Shown in pieces: positions 1 through 9,661 of a stretch of DNA of 64,000 nt. The DNA comes from Halomonas sp. (GTDB lineage: Bacteria > Pseudomonadota > Gammaproteobacteria > Pseudomonadales > Halomonadaceae): contig NZ_VMQS01000001.1 in the NCBI RefSeq assembly GCF_007625055.1, positions 73,649 to 137,648 of the forward strand, in the 5' to 3' direction. The position numbers were made by a program, and so were the translations under genes. The notes under the pieces are model-generated. The model was given only the letters and a program-made list of their open reading frames with translations. It searched no databases and was not told the DNA's origin. Each line of letters opens with the position of its first letter. Within the stretch, counting starts at the first letter, position 1.

Positions 1-434
1 CGCTGATGAGTCGTCTACGTGGAACCGACTACATCTACTCATATCTGTTAGGGTTCTACCGGGATCCAGGTCAACCGCTTGGCGTGAATAATACAGTGCT
101 TGAAGCCTCGGCGATGCCTAACGTACTTGAACCACTGCAAGGGGTTCAGGAAATGGTATGCGCTGAGACAGATCAGCCGGTAGAAGGGCAGTCGCCCGAT
201 CCACTGTCTGGTAAGTATCAATCCTGTGATGTTCTGAAGGTCACTCAAGAAGGTGCCATGGATCCAGACGAGTTTGAAGAGGCCATTTATGACCTCACGA
301 ACTTCCTGGCCTATGCAGGTGAGCCTTCCAAGCTGCAGGCTCAGGCACTAGCTCCCAAAGTTCTGATCTTTATCATCATCTTTGGTGTGGTAGCCTACTT
401 CCTGAAACGTGAGTACTGGCGCGATGTTCACTAA
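1..434 (+). CDS. petC: Cytochrome c1 of the cytochrome bc1 complex, C-terminal part (5' end outside window)
   Basis: This is the C-terminal end of the membrane-anchored c-type haem subunit of ubiquinol:cytochrome c oxidoreductase. The reading frame is already open at the window edge, so the CXXCH haem site lies upstream. The visible part has the conserved GTDYIYSYLLGFYRDP region, an AMP motif at about visible residue 36-38 whose Met fits the sixth haem ligand, and one C-terminal transmembrane helix (about residues 115-135). A short basic tail, KREYWRDVH, follows. The petC-sspA-sspB order is common in gammaproteobacteria. petA and petB are presumably just upstream. The assignment is firm; only the N-terminus is missing. 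Confidence 0.93.
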   Translation, partial: LMSRLRGTDYIYSYLLGFYRDPGQPLGVNNTVLEASAMPNVLEPLQGVQEMVCAETDQPVEGQSPDPLSGKYQSCDVLKVTQEGAMDPDEFEEAIYDLTNFLAYAGEPSKLQAQALAPKVLIFIIIFGVVAYFLKREYWRDVH

Positions 435-469
435 GTGATCATCACCAGATACAGGTAAGACGTAACCTG

Positions 470-499
470 AAGGCGCATGGCATCGGCTGTGCGCCTTTT
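470..499 (+). terminator. Probable Rho-independent terminator after petC
   Basis: An 8-bp perfect stem (AAGGCGCA with TGCGCCTT) has a 12-base loop and is followed by a short T run at 496-499. It lies 36 bp after the petC stop and before the sspA promoter region. The large loop and short T tract make it a moderate rather than strong candidate. Confidence 0.5.
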
Positions 500-550
500 G
501 CGTTATGAGGCAAAGTCTGTTTCTGCTTTTACCCTCTTGGCCTGGTTGCG

Positions 551-559
551 TGTTATGAT
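551..559 (+). promoter_or_regulatory. Candidate extended -10 promoter for sspA
   Basis: The sequence TGTTATGAT is an extended -10 element (TGn plus TATGAT). It lies about 30 bp before the sspA start, after the petC terminator. There is no good -35 hexamer at 16-18 bp, which is tolerated with an extended -10. The call rests on motif match and position only. Confidence 0.4.
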
Positions 560-589
560 GTCAAGTTGATTTGATGTGAGGATGATTTC

Positions 590-1216
590 ATGGGTGTTGT
601 GGCCAAACGGTCGTCGATGATCTTCTATTCGGGCAATGATGATCATTTCAGTCATCGTGTGCGTATTGTGCTAGCTGAAAAAGGGGTAACGGTAGACATC
701 GTTGATGTTAACGACGAGCAGCCGCCGCAGGAACTCGCTGAGCTGAATCCTTATAACAGCGTGCCGACATTGCTGGATCGAGATCTTGTGTTGTACGAGT
801 CCAAGGTGATGATGGAGTATCTGGATGAACGCTTTCCCCATCCTCCCTTGTTACCGGTTTACCCTGTGGCACGTGCACAAAGTCGTTTGTGGATGCATCG
901 TGTAGAGCGAGAATGGTGTCCGCTGGTGGACACGATTAGAACGGGTAGCAAAAAAGAAGCGGATAAGGCACGCAAGGAATTACGTGAAAGCCTGGTGGGT
1001 ATTTCACCCATCTTTGAAGACATGCCGTTTTTCATGAGTGATGAATTTACTCTGGTTGACTGTTGTCTGGCACCGATTCTGTGGCGCTTGCCCGAATTGA
1101 ATATTGAGCTGCCCGAAAAGCAGGTTCAGCCACTGATTGATTACATGACGCGGGTCTTTGAACGTGAAACCTTCCAGGCAGCATTGAACGAATTCGAAAA
1201 AGAGATGCGCGCTTAA
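590..1216 (+). CDS. sspA: Stringent starvation protein A (GST-fold, RNA polymerase-associated)
   Basis: SspA is a glutathione-S-transferase-fold protein without GST activity. It binds RNA polymerase and alters transcription in stationary phase and stress. The 208 residues match the family's usual length of about 210. The N-terminal thioredoxin-like part carries NPYNSVPTL and [19 protein letters not shown], including the surface PHP turn known to matter for function. The helical C-terminal half has [14 protein letters not shown] and ends MTRVFER...EKEMRA. The ATG start follows GAGGA and gives an N-terminus ([10 protein letters not shown]) that lines up with E. coli SspA. sspB follows directly, so the two are probably co-transcribed. 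Confidence 0.95.
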   Translation: MGVVAKRSSMIFYSGNDDHFSHRVRIVLAEKGVTVDIVDVNDEQPPQELAELNPYNSVPTLLDRDLVLYESKVMMEYLDERFPHPPLLPVYPVARAQSRLWMHRVEREWCPLVDTIRTGSKKEADKARKELRESLVGISPIFEDMPFFMSDEFTLVDCCLAPILWRLPELNIELPEKQVQPLIDYMTRVFERETFQAALNEFEKEMRA

Positions 1217-1280
1217 CACACATTAACCGTGCCGCCCTGTTGCATGCAGGGTGGGGCGGGCATTAAAACAGGGGAGCAAG

Positions 1281-1805
1281 ATGCACTCTAGTCGTCCCTA
1301 TCTGGCAAGAGCCCTTTATGAGTGGCTGGTAGATAACGAATTAACCCCTTATTTGGTTGTCGATGCTACCCTGCCTGACGTTGAGGTGCCCCGTCAGTTC
1401 GTTCAGAACGGCCAGATCGTGCTGAATGTCGCGCCAACGGCTGTGCGTGATCTTATGATTGAAAATGATGCCATAAGCTTCAATGCTCGTTTTGGTGGTC
1501 ATCCTATGCAGGTAATGATTCCATTACCCGCCTTGATTGCTATCTATGCAAGAGAAAATGGTGCAGGCATGGTATTTGGTCATGAGCCAGAGCTTGATGC
1601 GCCTGATAGCAAGTCTGAAGGGCCTTCGGTTGAAGGCAAGAGACAGGAACAGGATGATGATAAAGACCACAATCCAACGTTATCGATTGCTGAGTCTTCT
1701 CCACCAGGGGATAGCAACAAGCAAGGCCGGCGGGAGGCCAGAGACACAGAAAAGAAGGATGGCAAGAAAAGCGGCAAAAAGCCTACGTTGCGAGTCATCA
1801 AGTAG
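1281..1805 (+). CDS. sspB: ClpXP protease specificity-enhancing factor SspB
   Basis: SspB is an adaptor that tethers ssrA-tagged proteins to ClpXP. The folded substrate-binding domain covers about residues 1-112, with RPYLARALYEWL, QIVLNVAPTAV, FNARFGG and IYARENGAG. An acidic, disordered linker follows. The protein ends KPTLRVIK, which matches the C-terminal ClpX-binding peptide of E. coli SspB (PALRVVK). The start was placed at the ATG after GGGGAG. A GTG ten codons upstream has no ribosome site and would add residues the family lacks. The gene lies 64 bp after sspA and ends at a bidirectional terminator. Confidence 0.95.
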   Translation: MHSSRPYLARALYEWLVDNELTPYLVVDATLPDVEVPRQFVQNGQIVLNVAPTAVRDLMIENDAISFNARFGGHPMQVMIPLPALIAIYARENGAGMVFGHEPELDAPDSKSEGPSVEGKRQEQDDDKDHNPTLSIAESSPPGDSNKQGRREARDTEKKDGKKSGKKPTLRVIK

Positions 1806-1821
1806 CCTATCAGTATAGCCC

Positions 1822-1851
1822 AAAAAAGCCTCATTCAACTGAGGCTTTTTT
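1822..1851. terminator. Bidirectional terminator between sspB and dolP
   Basis: A perfect GCCTCA/TGAGGC stem with a six-base loop is flanked by six A on one side and six T on the other. It works as an intrinsic terminator in both directions. It sits between the convergent sspB (plus) and dolP (minus) genes. Confidence 0.85.
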
Positions 1852-1889
1852 AATAAGACTGCATATTCAAGCATTTTAATTACATTGGG

Positions 1890-2462
1890 TTAATCCAGAT
1901 AATCAAATACCTTAACAATACGCTGAACACCACGGACGGTGGATACTTCATTGACAATCATATCTGCTTCTGAGCGGGCGACGATGCCCATCAGGTAAAC
2001 ACTCGCGTTTTCTGTTGTCACCTCAATCTTGGAAGAATCAATGCGGTTATTGGTCGCCATCTGACTGACCACATTAGTGGTTATCCAGCTATCAGTCAGT
2101 CGTTGAGTCGCAGGTATGGTCGCTGCAATGGCCAACTCGTTGTGTACCTTGCTGACGCCGCGAATATCCTCAGTCACCTGCGTTGCCGTTGATTTAAGTT
2201 CTTCGCTGGGCACCTGGCCCACCAGAAGCACTTCGCCATTAAATACGTTTGCCTTGATTCTGGCCTGGGCAAGACGTCCATCAGTACGCTCGAGTGCGCG
2301 TTCGACTTCTTTGGCAATTGTATTATCAATGGCTTCAACATCGCTTGAACGTGTGCCGTAATTATCTGGATCATGTGCTGATTGTGTGGCACAGCCCGTT
2401 AACAGCAAAACGGCAGTAATGATCAGAGCCAGAGGTAGGCGTGATGACAGCGTCTGTAACAT
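1890..2462 (-). CDS. dolP: Outer-membrane lipoprotein with two BON domains (DolP/YraP)
   Basis: This 190-residue lipoprotein has a signal peptide with lipobox LTGC (acylated Cys24) and no Asp at +2, so it should go to the outer membrane. Two BON domains follow. The first is about residues 50-110 (ARIKANVFNGEVLLVGQVPS). The second is about 115-185 (KIEVTTENASVYLMGIVARSEA). In E. coli, DolP supports outer-membrane integrity at the division site. The start was placed at the ATG after AGGGAA because the upstream extension (38 codons) precedes the signal peptide. Its partners diaA, yraN and lpoA have the same neighbourhood in E. coli. Confidence 0.9.
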   Translation of the reverse strand: MLQTLSSRLPLALIITAVLLLTGCATQSAHDPDNYGTRSSDVEAIDNTIAKEVERALERTDGRLAQARIKANVFNGEVLLVGQVPSEELKSTATQVTEDIRGVSKVHNELAIAATIPATQRLTDSWITTNVVSQMATNNRIDSSKIEVTTENASVYLMGIVARSEADMIVNEVSTVRGVQRIVKVFDYLD

Positions 2463-2626
2463 AGTGAATTCCCTGTAATTGAAATGTGGGCCAAGCTGGC
2501 ATTCAGGCATCGCTGTCGTTAGAAAAGAGTTTCGTGATGATACATCAAACGACAGTTGCCAACAGTGATCCATGCAAGATTGATGGTGTGTTCAAAATAG
2601 CCGAGTTTGCACAGGAACTGAAGTAA

Positions 2627-3235
<609 letters not shown>

Positions 3236-3242
3236 TTAAGCA

Positions 3243-3617
3243 TCAAAATGCGTCAAAGGCGGCTTTGACCCATTCAAAAGAAATATCGGGTGGGGTGCCC
3301 GTGACGGCAAGAATATCAAATCGGCAAGGACAAGACAGCGCGTGTCTTGCCAGGTAAATAGTGGCTGCATGCACAAGGCGCTGCTGCTTTACTGGCGTTA
3401 CGGTTTCCAGAGGATGTCCGTGATGACAATTTTCGCGATGTTTGACTTCGACAAAAACCAGTATGTCGCCATCCTTCATGATCAGATCCAGCTCACCGCC
3501 TTTAACAAACTGGTTACGACCAACCAGGACAAGGCCCTGTTGTTGTAACCAGTTCGCAGCAAACCGCTCGACCAGGGCGCCACGTGCGCGTGCCGTCTGG
3601 GCATTACGATTCGCCAT
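3243..3617 (-). CDS. yraN: YraN family protein (UPF0102, nuclease-like fold)
   Basis: The 124 residues cover the whole YraN family. The core GELDLIMKDGDILVFVEVKHR has the D...E-x-K pattern of the restriction-endonuclease-like fold, so a nuclease role is plausible. The biological function is not established. The start codon overlaps the 3' end of lpoA by 14 nt, which suggests translational coupling. The family is nearly always found beside lpoA and rsmI, as here. Confidence 0.9.
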   Translation of the reverse strand: MANRNAQTARARGALVERFAANWLQQQGLVLVGRNQFVKGGELDLIMKDGDILVFVEVKHRENCHHGHPLETVTPVKQQRLVHAATIYLARHALSCPCRFDILAVTGTPPDISFEWVKAAFDAF

Positions 3618-5109
3618 CAGCCTGAAAGTCCGGGGTCATGATAGGGCTTGGAATGCCGTTTTGAAATTTTGCCCATGGAAGCTCACGGTAAATCCTGCCA
3701 TCACTTGTCAGGGTCAACTGTCCAGTAGCCCCTGATATACGTTCACTTTCGATAAAGTCCTCAATACCTGTTGCAATTTCATAGGCATCAACCCCCATAG
3801 CCATCAATCTGAACATCGACATTTCGCCTTCCTCACGCAAAAGGCGATAGGACTCATAAGACGGCAGGACTTCCTCTCCGCCTACCGCCGCATCAGGAAT
3901 CTGCCAGGGAATATCGACAAAGAACACGTCGTCAAGATCCTGATTGAGGCGTGGCTGCAGCAGGCCTTCATGCAGGTGTGAGGTTGCATAAATGGGTAAA
4001 TCGGATGCGTAATAAAAATCCAGCGTAGGTGGGACCTGGCGTGCATATTCAGGCAGTGCAAGCAAGAATAGCGCATCGATATTCTCCAGTTGAGCGCGCT
4101 CACCGCGAACGTTCAGCGCCGATTCGACCGCACGGGTGACGGCATCGTCTGGCGCATAGCTGACGGCGTTCGTTACGCGACCGCCTGCTTCGCTCCAGGT
4201 GTCCCAGAACGCTTCTCCAGCGCGGCGTCCCCAGTCGTTGTCGGGCACCATGATAGCTATCTGTCGGTGGCCGTCAGTCCAGGCACGCTGTGCAACCTGG
4301 CGTGCTTCATCTTCAGCAGAAAGCCCAAACTGAATCAACTTTTGTGCCTGATTGCGTTCGCTGCGGCCATAGTTGAGTGCCAGGGTAGGCAATGGCACGC
4401 TTTGTTGTGTTTCCAGTGTTGTCACGTTCTCCTTGCTCAAGGGGCCAATGACAAACTCAACCCCCTGTTGGCGAGCCAACTCATAGAGCTCGCCGAGTGA
4501 AGAGTCACTGGAGTCAAAAAAGCTCAGACGGATGGCATTATTCTGCAGGTCATGATGTGCTTTGATAACGTCTTCAATGGTTGAAGCAATGTTGGTCAGG
4601 GCGCCAGATTTTGGCAGGAAAACGCCAATGTGCCCAATAGTACCCAACTCTGTAAGGCCCAGCTGTTCGGCATTGAGCTGTCTGGAGGAGGACAAGGCCC
4701 AACGTCTGCGCTCCTGAAGTGTCTGAAGCTGGTCAGCTGACATGCCCGGTTCATCCTCAAGGAGCTCAGTCGCACGTAGCACTTCTTCTGGCTGGTCAGC
4801 AGATTGTGCCATTGCGGAATAGAAGAGTGCCCAGCGAATCCGGTCTTCCATCGACAGCAGGCTTTCATCAATGTCACCAGCGGTATCAAACGCCAATGAT
4901 TGCTGCCCCTGGCGGTCAAAGGTGAAAGCGGCTTCCAGGCGTGTGATGGCCGCCTGTTCAGGGGACTGCTGTTCCGCTTCACGGAGCAGTTGCTCGGCGT
5001 TGGGGGGAGTGCGCTCAACGACTTCAGGGGGTGACGGCTGGCCGGCACAACCGCCAAGAAAAAGCGCCGTTAATACAATGCTGAATAAGCCACGATATAA
5101 CTGTTTCAT
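3604..5109 (-). CDS. lpoA: Penicillin-binding protein activator LpoA (outer-membrane lipoprotein)
   Basis: LpoA is an outer-membrane lipoprotein that reaches through the periplasm to stimulate PBP1a. The start is the ATG after AAGGAAGG; 22 upstream codons would precede the signal peptide. Lipobox LGGC gives acylated Cys21. A helical TPR-like region spans about residues 40-150. The rest (about 160-500) is a periplasmic-binding-protein-like domain (IGHIGVFLPKSGAL, FVIGPLSKENV, ALFLLALPEYARQV). At 501 residues it is shorter than the E. coli protein, as is usual for Pseudomonas-like species. It is transcribed divergently from rsmI. Confidence 0.9.
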   Translation of the reverse strand: MKQLYRGLFSIVLTALFLGGCAGQPSPPEVVERTPPNAEQLLREAEQQSPEQAAITRLEAAFTFDRQGQQSLAFDTAGDIDESLLSMEDRIRWALFYSAMAQSADQPEEVLRATELLEDEPGMSADQLQTLQERRRWALSSSRQLNAEQLGLTELGTIGHIGVFLPKSGALTNIASTIEDVIKAHHDLQNNAIRLSFFDSSDSSLGELYELARQQGVEFVIGPLSKENVTTLETQQSVPLPTLALNYGRSERNQAQKLIQFGLSAEDEARQVAQRAWTDGHRQIAIMVPDNDWGRRAGEAFWDTWSEAGGRVTNAVSYAPDDAVTRAVESALNVRGERAQLENIDALFLLALPEYARQVPPTLDFYYASDLPIYATSHLHEGLLQPRLNQDLDDVFFVDIPWQIPDAAVGGEEVLPSYESYRLLREEGEMSMFRLMAMGVDAYEIATGIEDFIESERISGATGQLTLTSDGRIYRELPWAKFQNGIPSPIMTPDFQADGES

Positions 5110-5250
5110 GTATCCTTCCTTAGGTTCCAATGGCGCTACCGCTTTACGGGTGGTACATAAATTACTGGTATACAACTAATGGCGACGCAAGGTGTTAATC
5201 GGTTTGGCGTATGCATCGCGTTTTCAGAAGCTGCCATCAATAAATCCGTT

Positions 5251-5262
5251 TATGACGTCATA
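5251..5262. repeat. Perfect 12-bp palindrome in the lpoA-rsmI divergent region
   Basis: TATGACGTCATA is its own reverse complement. It lies 28 bp before rsmI, in the 180-bp region between the divergent lpoA and rsmI genes. That is a position where a dimeric regulator could act. Nothing else in the sequence identifies a regulator. Confidence 0.35.
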
Positions 5263-5290
5263 TGTTTCACAATAAGTCTGGTCAGGAGTA

Positions 5291-6166
5291 ATGATGACGC
5301 ACGTGAAGTTGAACGCAGCATCTCAAGGTACATTGTACGTGGTTGCAACACCAATTGGGAATTTGGAAGACCTTTCTGCCAGGGCGGTCAAGGTGTTGGG
5401 GAGTGTGTCCGTGATTGCGGCAGAAGATACCCGTCATACCGGTCGGCTACTGGCCCATCTGGGTATCAATGTCACTATGCTGTCGTTGCATGATCATAAT
5501 GAAAAACAGAGACTTGAGCAGCTGGATGCCTATCTGCTGGCCGGACAGAGTATCGCCTTGGTTAGTGATGCTGGAACGCCATTGATCAGTGATCCTGGTT
5601 TTACAGTTGTTCATGAATTACGTGAGCGTGGGCGCACTATCGTGCCAGTGCCAGGTGCATCCGCTCTGATTGCTGCCCTGAGTGCGGGAGGTGTTCCCAC
5701 GGATCGCTTTACCTTCGGTGGTTTTTTGCCTGCCAAGCCGACGGCACGTCGTCAGGCACTTGAGACGATCAAACTCCGAGAGGAAACCCAGGTGTTCTAT
5801 GAGTCACCCCACCGTATCATGCACACATTGTCGGCAATGGCCGAGGTACTGGATCAACGTCGGGTGGTGATTGCACGGGAGTTGACCAAAACATTTGAGA
5901 CTTTTCTGTCAGGTTCGCCGGGAGAGTTGCTGTCAGCCATTCAGAGCGACCCCAATCAGGCGCGCGGCGAGTTCGTCATCATGATTGAAGGGGCCGAGGC
6001 CAGCGAACCGCAGACAGCGCTGGCTTTTTCAGAAGAGATGCTGCTGGAAGCCCTGTTGGCTGAGGGGGTTGGCGTCAAGCAGGGAGCCGCAGTAGCGGCA
6101 AGGTTACTCGGTGGGCGTAAGCAAAACTGGTATACAAAATTGCAAGCAATCAAAAGCGGTGATTGA
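5291..6166 (+). CDS. rsmI: 16S rRNA (cytidine1402-2'-O)-methyltransferase RsmI
   Basis: RsmI uses S-adenosylmethionine to 2'-O-methylate C1402 in the 16S rRNA decoding centre. The protein has the N-terminal signature LYVVATPIGNLEDLS, AAEDTRHT, LVSDAGTPLISDPG and the motif PVPGASALIAAL of the tetrapyrrole-methylase-like fold. The C-terminal part contains YESPHRI and RELTKTFE. There are two adjacent ATG codons. AGGAG (5284-5288) is only 2 nt from the first and 5 nt from the second (5294), so 5294 may be the true start. The gene's end carries the rnpB promoter. Confidence 0.95.
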   Translation: MMTHVKLNAASQGTLYVVATPIGNLEDLSARAVKVLGSVSVIAAEDTRHTGRLLAHLGINVTMLSLHDHNEKQRLEQLDAYLLAGQSIALVSDAGTPLISDPGFTVVHELRERGRTIVPVPGASALIAALSAGGVPTDRFTFGGFLPAKPTARRQALETIKLREETQVFYESPHRIMHTLSAMAEVLDQRRVVIARELTKTFETFLSGSPGELLSAIQSDPNQARGEFVIMIEGAEASEPQTALAFSEEMLLEALLAEGVGVKQGAAVAARLLGGRKQNWYTKLQAIKSGD

Positions 6167-6191
6167 GGCAGGACGGGGGCGCTGGTATGCT
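6163..6191 (+). promoter_or_regulatory. Promoter of rnpB, overlapping the rsmI stop codon
   Basis: TTGAGG (6163-6168) and TATGCT (6186-6191) are separated by exactly 17 bp. The predicted start, seven bases after the -10, falls on the RNA 5' end deduced independently from RNase P RNA conservation (about 6199). The -35 hexamer contains the TGA stop of rsmI. Confidence 0.75.
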
Positions 6192-6198
6192 TACGTTC

Positions 6199-6550
<352 letters not shown>

Positions 6551-6651
6551 CATTTTTGCATCAGTAACATATTAATATGTAAACAATGTTTGCATATGCA
6601 ACGCTTGTCATCTCTGACGGGTACCGCGTTTATTTTAAGTGTGAGAACCAG

Positions 6652-7608
6652 ATGTCATCACCCGAAGCGGAAACGGCCGCTGACTCCTTTCGCCATACCA
6701 GTGTATTGCTTCACGGAGCAATTGATGCCCTGGTGCAGGATGCGAGTGGCGTCTATCTTGATGGCACCTTTGGTCGTGGGGGGCACTCGCGACTGATCCT
6801 GGAGCATTTGGAACCTCATGGACGCCTTATAGCCCTCGACCGAGATCCGGAAGCCATAAAAGCCGGCCAGCAGGTCAGTGACCAGCGTTTTCAGTTGGTG
6901 CAGCGTGATTTTGCCCGTTTAGGGGAAGTGGCGAGAGAGCAGGGTGTCCACGGCAGGCTGTCGGGTGTCCTGCTGGATGTTGGGGTTTCCTCCCCGCAGC
7001 TTGATGATCCTTCACGCGGGTTCAGTTTCATGCGTGATGGCCCGCTGGACATGCGTATGGATCCTACCCGGGGTGAAAGTGCCGCTGAATTTCTGGCCCG
7101 TGCCAGTGAAGCGGAAATTGCCCGAGTCTTCAAAACCTACGGGGAAGAACGCTTTGCTAAACGCTTGGCCCGTGCAGTGGTTGATCGACGGTCAAAACAG
7201 CCTGTTACACATACGTTGGATCTGGCCGAGATTCTGAAAACGGCGCATCCGGCTTGGGAAAAGGGCCGCCACCCCGCCACCAAGGCGTTTCAGGGCTTGA
7301 GAATTTTTCTCAATGGTGAACTGGAGCAATTGGACGCCGCGCTTGACGAAGCACTCGAAGCATTGGCGCCCGGGGGGCACCTGGTGGTCATCAGTTTCCA
7401 TTCCCTGGAAGATCGTCGGGTGAAACGTTTCATTCGCTATCACGTACGCGGAGACACTCATCTGCCCCGCGGCGTTCCGGTCCGAGACGACCAGCTTAAC
7501 CGGCGCCTGGAAGCTGTCGGTAAAAGCCAGCGACCCAGTGCAGTTGAAATTGCCGACAATCCGCGTGCCCGCAGTGCTGTCATGCGAGTCGCCAGAAAAC
7601 GAGCTTGA
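6652..7608 (+). CDS. rsmH: 16S rRNA (cytosine1402-N4)-methyltransferase RsmH (MraW)
   Basis: RsmH adds the N4-methyl group to C1402 of 16S rRNA, the nucleotide RsmI also modifies. SAM-binding motifs include [31 protein letters not shown] and [13 protein letters not shown] near the C-terminus. The length of 318 aa is typical. I chose the ATG at 6652, which gives the usual short lead into FRHTSVLL. An in-frame ATG at 6586 would add 22 atypical residues. No mraZ precedes it. ftsL starts 2 bp after the stop. Confidence 0.95.
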   Translation: MSSPEAETAADSFRHTSVLLHGAIDALVQDASGVYLDGTFGRGGHSRLILEHLEPHGRLIALDRDPEAIKAGQQVSDQRFQLVQRDFARLGEVAREQGVHGRLSGVLLDVGVSSPQLDDPSRGFSFMRDGPLDMRMDPTRGESAAEFLARASEAEIARVFKTYGEERFAKRLARAVVDRRSKQPVTHTLDLAEILKTAHPAWEKGRHPATKAFQGLRIFLNGELEQLDAALDEALEALAPGGHLVVISFHSLEDRRVKRFIRYHVRGDTHLPRGVPVRDDQLNRRLEAVGKSQRPSAVEIADNPRARSAVMRVARKRA

Positions 7609-7610
7609 AC

Positions 7611-7946
7611 ATGGAGAAAGTTGGCCTGAGACAATGGATCATGTCATTGCGCGCAGAGTGGCCCTTTCATCTGCGCCTTGGGTTGTGGCCCGTTTTGACG
7701 TGCCTGCTCTTTGTTGCCTGCCTGACAACAGGGTTGGCTATTGTCGCGACTACCCATCAAACGCGAATGCAGTTTGCAGAATGGCAACGACTGAATCAGG
7801 AAAAAAACCAGCTCAATACGGAGTGGGGGCAGCTGCTGCTTGAGGAGAGTACCTGGTCCTCTCCGGTGCGCATTGAACGTATCGCTGCTGAGCGATTGGA
7901 TATGCGCATTCCCGATGTACATGATGTTGAGGTGATTCAGCCGTGA
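7611..7946 (+). CDS. ftsL: Cell division protein FtsL
   Basis: FtsL is a small bitopic division protein. It forms the FtsQLB complex and activates FtsWI at the septum. The 111 residues comprise a short cytoplasmic N-terminus, one transmembrane helix (about residues 22-44, LRLGLWPVLTCLLFVACL onward) and a periplasmic heptad-like coiled coil (about 48-85). The C-terminal IERIAAERLDMRIPD is the conserved end of the family. It lies 2 bp after rsmH and its stop overlaps the ftsI GTG start. Primary sequence is weakly conserved, so position supports the call. Confidence 0.9.
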   Translation: MEKVGLRQWIMSLRAEWPFHLRLGLWPVLTCLLFVACLTTGLAIVATTHQTRMQFAEWQRLNQEKNQLNTEWGQLLLEESTWSSPVRIERIAAERLDMRIPDVHDVEVIQP

Positions 7947-9652
7947 CAGTGCATTCTGACCGCAACCCCAGGCGCAGCGCTTCTAACGCTTTGCCCCTGC
8001 GCGGTGGGCGATTTTTGCTGGTCGTTGTGTCGATACTGCTGGTCGCGGTTGTTCTGATTGGTCGTGTGACGTTGTTACAGCTGTTTGATCGGCCTTTCTT
8101 GCAGAATCAGGGTGACGCGCGAACCCTCCGCCACGAAACAATCCCCGCCCACCGTGGAATGATTACCGATCGCAACGGTGAGCCGTTGGCTATTTCCACG
8201 CCTGTTGTCACCCTGTGGGCGAATCCGCAGGAACTGCCTGATGATGGCATTCAGCAGGTGCTTCTGGCGGGTGAGTTGGGAATCAACCTGGAAGCGCTCC
8301 AGGCGCGTCTTGAACGCTATCGTGAACATGAGTTCATGTATCTTCGCCGTCATATGACACCTGACGATGCACAGCGCGTGCTTGATTTGCGGTTGCCGGG
8401 TGTTTATTCCCGGCCTGAGTACAAGCGTTACTACCCGGCCGGTGAGGTGGCAGCCCAGATATTAGGGGTTACCAATATCGATGATCAGGGGCAGGAAGGC
8501 ATGGAGTTGGCTTACCAGCCTTATCTCGCTGGACATACCGGTCAGCGGCGGGTTGTCCAGGATCGCCGCGGTCGTCTGGTCAGGGAGTTGGGCGTGGCCA
8601 GGGAAGCTCAGCCTGGCGGGGAATTGGTACTGTCGATTGACCAGCGTCTGCAGTTCATGGCCTACAGGGAATTGCGTAGTGCGGTGATGGACAATGAGGC
8701 AGATGGCGGTGTTGCCATCATGATGGACGTTCGCAATGGCGAAGTGCTGGCCATGGCCAATTATCCGTCTTATAACCCCAATAATCGTGCTGGACTTGAT
8801 CCTCAAGGGTTACGCAACCAGGCGGTGGTCGACGTGTTTGAGCCCGGTTCAGTTATGAAGCCGCTGGCGATGATGGCCGTACTGGAAAGCCGTGAGTTTT
8901 CAGCGGACGAGGTGGTTGATACTTCCCCTGGATGGATGCGTATTGATCAGTTTACCATTCGCGATATCCGTAATTACGGCAAGCTTGATTTTTCCGGTAT
9001 TCTGGAAAAATCCTCTAATATCGGCATGTCAAAACTGGCACTGCAGATGCCAGACACCGCGATATGGGAAAAGTACAGCCAGCTGGGTTTTGGACTGGCG
9101 CCTGGTACAGGCTTTCCGGGTGAATCTGCTGGCAGCCTGCCTGCCCCGATTCGCTGGTCGCGCAGTGAGCGAGCGGCACTTTCTTATGGCTACGGGTTGT
9201 CAGTGTCGCCTTTGCAGCTGGCGAGCGCCTATACTGCCATAGCTAACCAGGGGCAGCGTATGTCGCCGTCCTTGTTACGTCTGAATGATATCCCACAGGG
9301 AACTCAAGTCGTGGCATCCAATACGGCAGAACAGCTGCTCGGTCTTCTGGAAACCTCTGTAGGCCCGGATACCGGAGGACGGCGTGCCAGGGTAGAAGGC
9401 TACCGTGTCGCTGGTAAAACAGGGACAGTACGCAAATCAGATGCATCGGGTTATTCACAAACCGCATATCGGAGCGTCTTTGCGGGCATTGCGCCGGTTT
9501 CTGACCCAAGAGTCGTGACGGTTATCATGATTGATCATCCTAAAGCAGGTGATATCTACGGCGGCGCTGTTGCAGCGCCGGTGTTTTCCAGTATCACCGG
9601 CAACGCACTGCGTCTTCTGGATGTCCCGCCTGATGATGAATCAATTAACTAA
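7943..9652 (+). CDS. ftsI: Septal peptidoglycan transpeptidase FtsI (PBP3)
   Basis: PBP3 is the class B transpeptidase that cross-links septal peptidoglycan with FtsW. A single N-terminal membrane anchor lies at about residues 24-46. The dimerisation/pedestal domain follows, with the early box RGMITDRNGEPLA (71-83). The transpeptidase domain carries the catalytic SVMK (Ser303-Lys306), SSN (357-359) and KTG (492-494). The length of 569 aa is normal. It starts with GTG in a GTGA overlap with the ftsL stop. murE follows after 9 bp. Confidence 0.96.
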   Translation: MTVHSDRNPRRSASNALPLRGGRFLLVVVSILLVAVVLIGRVTLLQLFDRPFLQNQGDARTLRHETIPAHRGMITDRNGEPLAISTPVVTLWANPQELPDDGIQQVLLAGELGINLEALQARLERYREHEFMYLRRHMTPDDAQRVLDLRLPGVYSRPEYKRYYPAGEVAAQILGVTNIDDQGQEGMELAYQPYLAGHTGQRRVVQDRRGRLVRELGVAREAQPGGELVLSIDQRLQFMAYRELRSAVMDNEADGGVAIMMDVRNGEVLAMANYPSYNPNNRAGLDPQGLRNQAVVDVFEPGSVMKPLAMMAVLESREFSADEVVDTSPGWMRIDQFTIRDIRNYGKLDFSGILEKSSNIGMSKLALQMPDTAIWEKYSQLGFGLAPGTGFPGESAGSLPAPIRWSRSERAALSYGYGLSVSPLQLASAYTAIANQGQRMSPSLLRLNDIPQGTQVVASNTAEQLLGLLETSVGPDTGGRRARVEGYRVAGKTGTVRKSDASGYSQTAYRSVFAGIAPVSDPRVVTVIMIDHPKAGDIYGGAVAAPVFSSITGNALRLLDVPPDDESIN

Positions 9653-9661
9653 GGATATGCC

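Noticed and set aside
5179-5493. A 104-codon frame overlapping the rsmI start
   Set aside because: It is out of frame with rsmI, which has a clear N-terminal signature and ribosome site. The product shows no motif.
6586-6651. Extended N-terminus of RsmH from an upstream ATG
   Set aside because: The extra 22 residues have no family counterpart and no ribosome site precedes the ATG. The ATG at 6652 gives the normal RsmH start.
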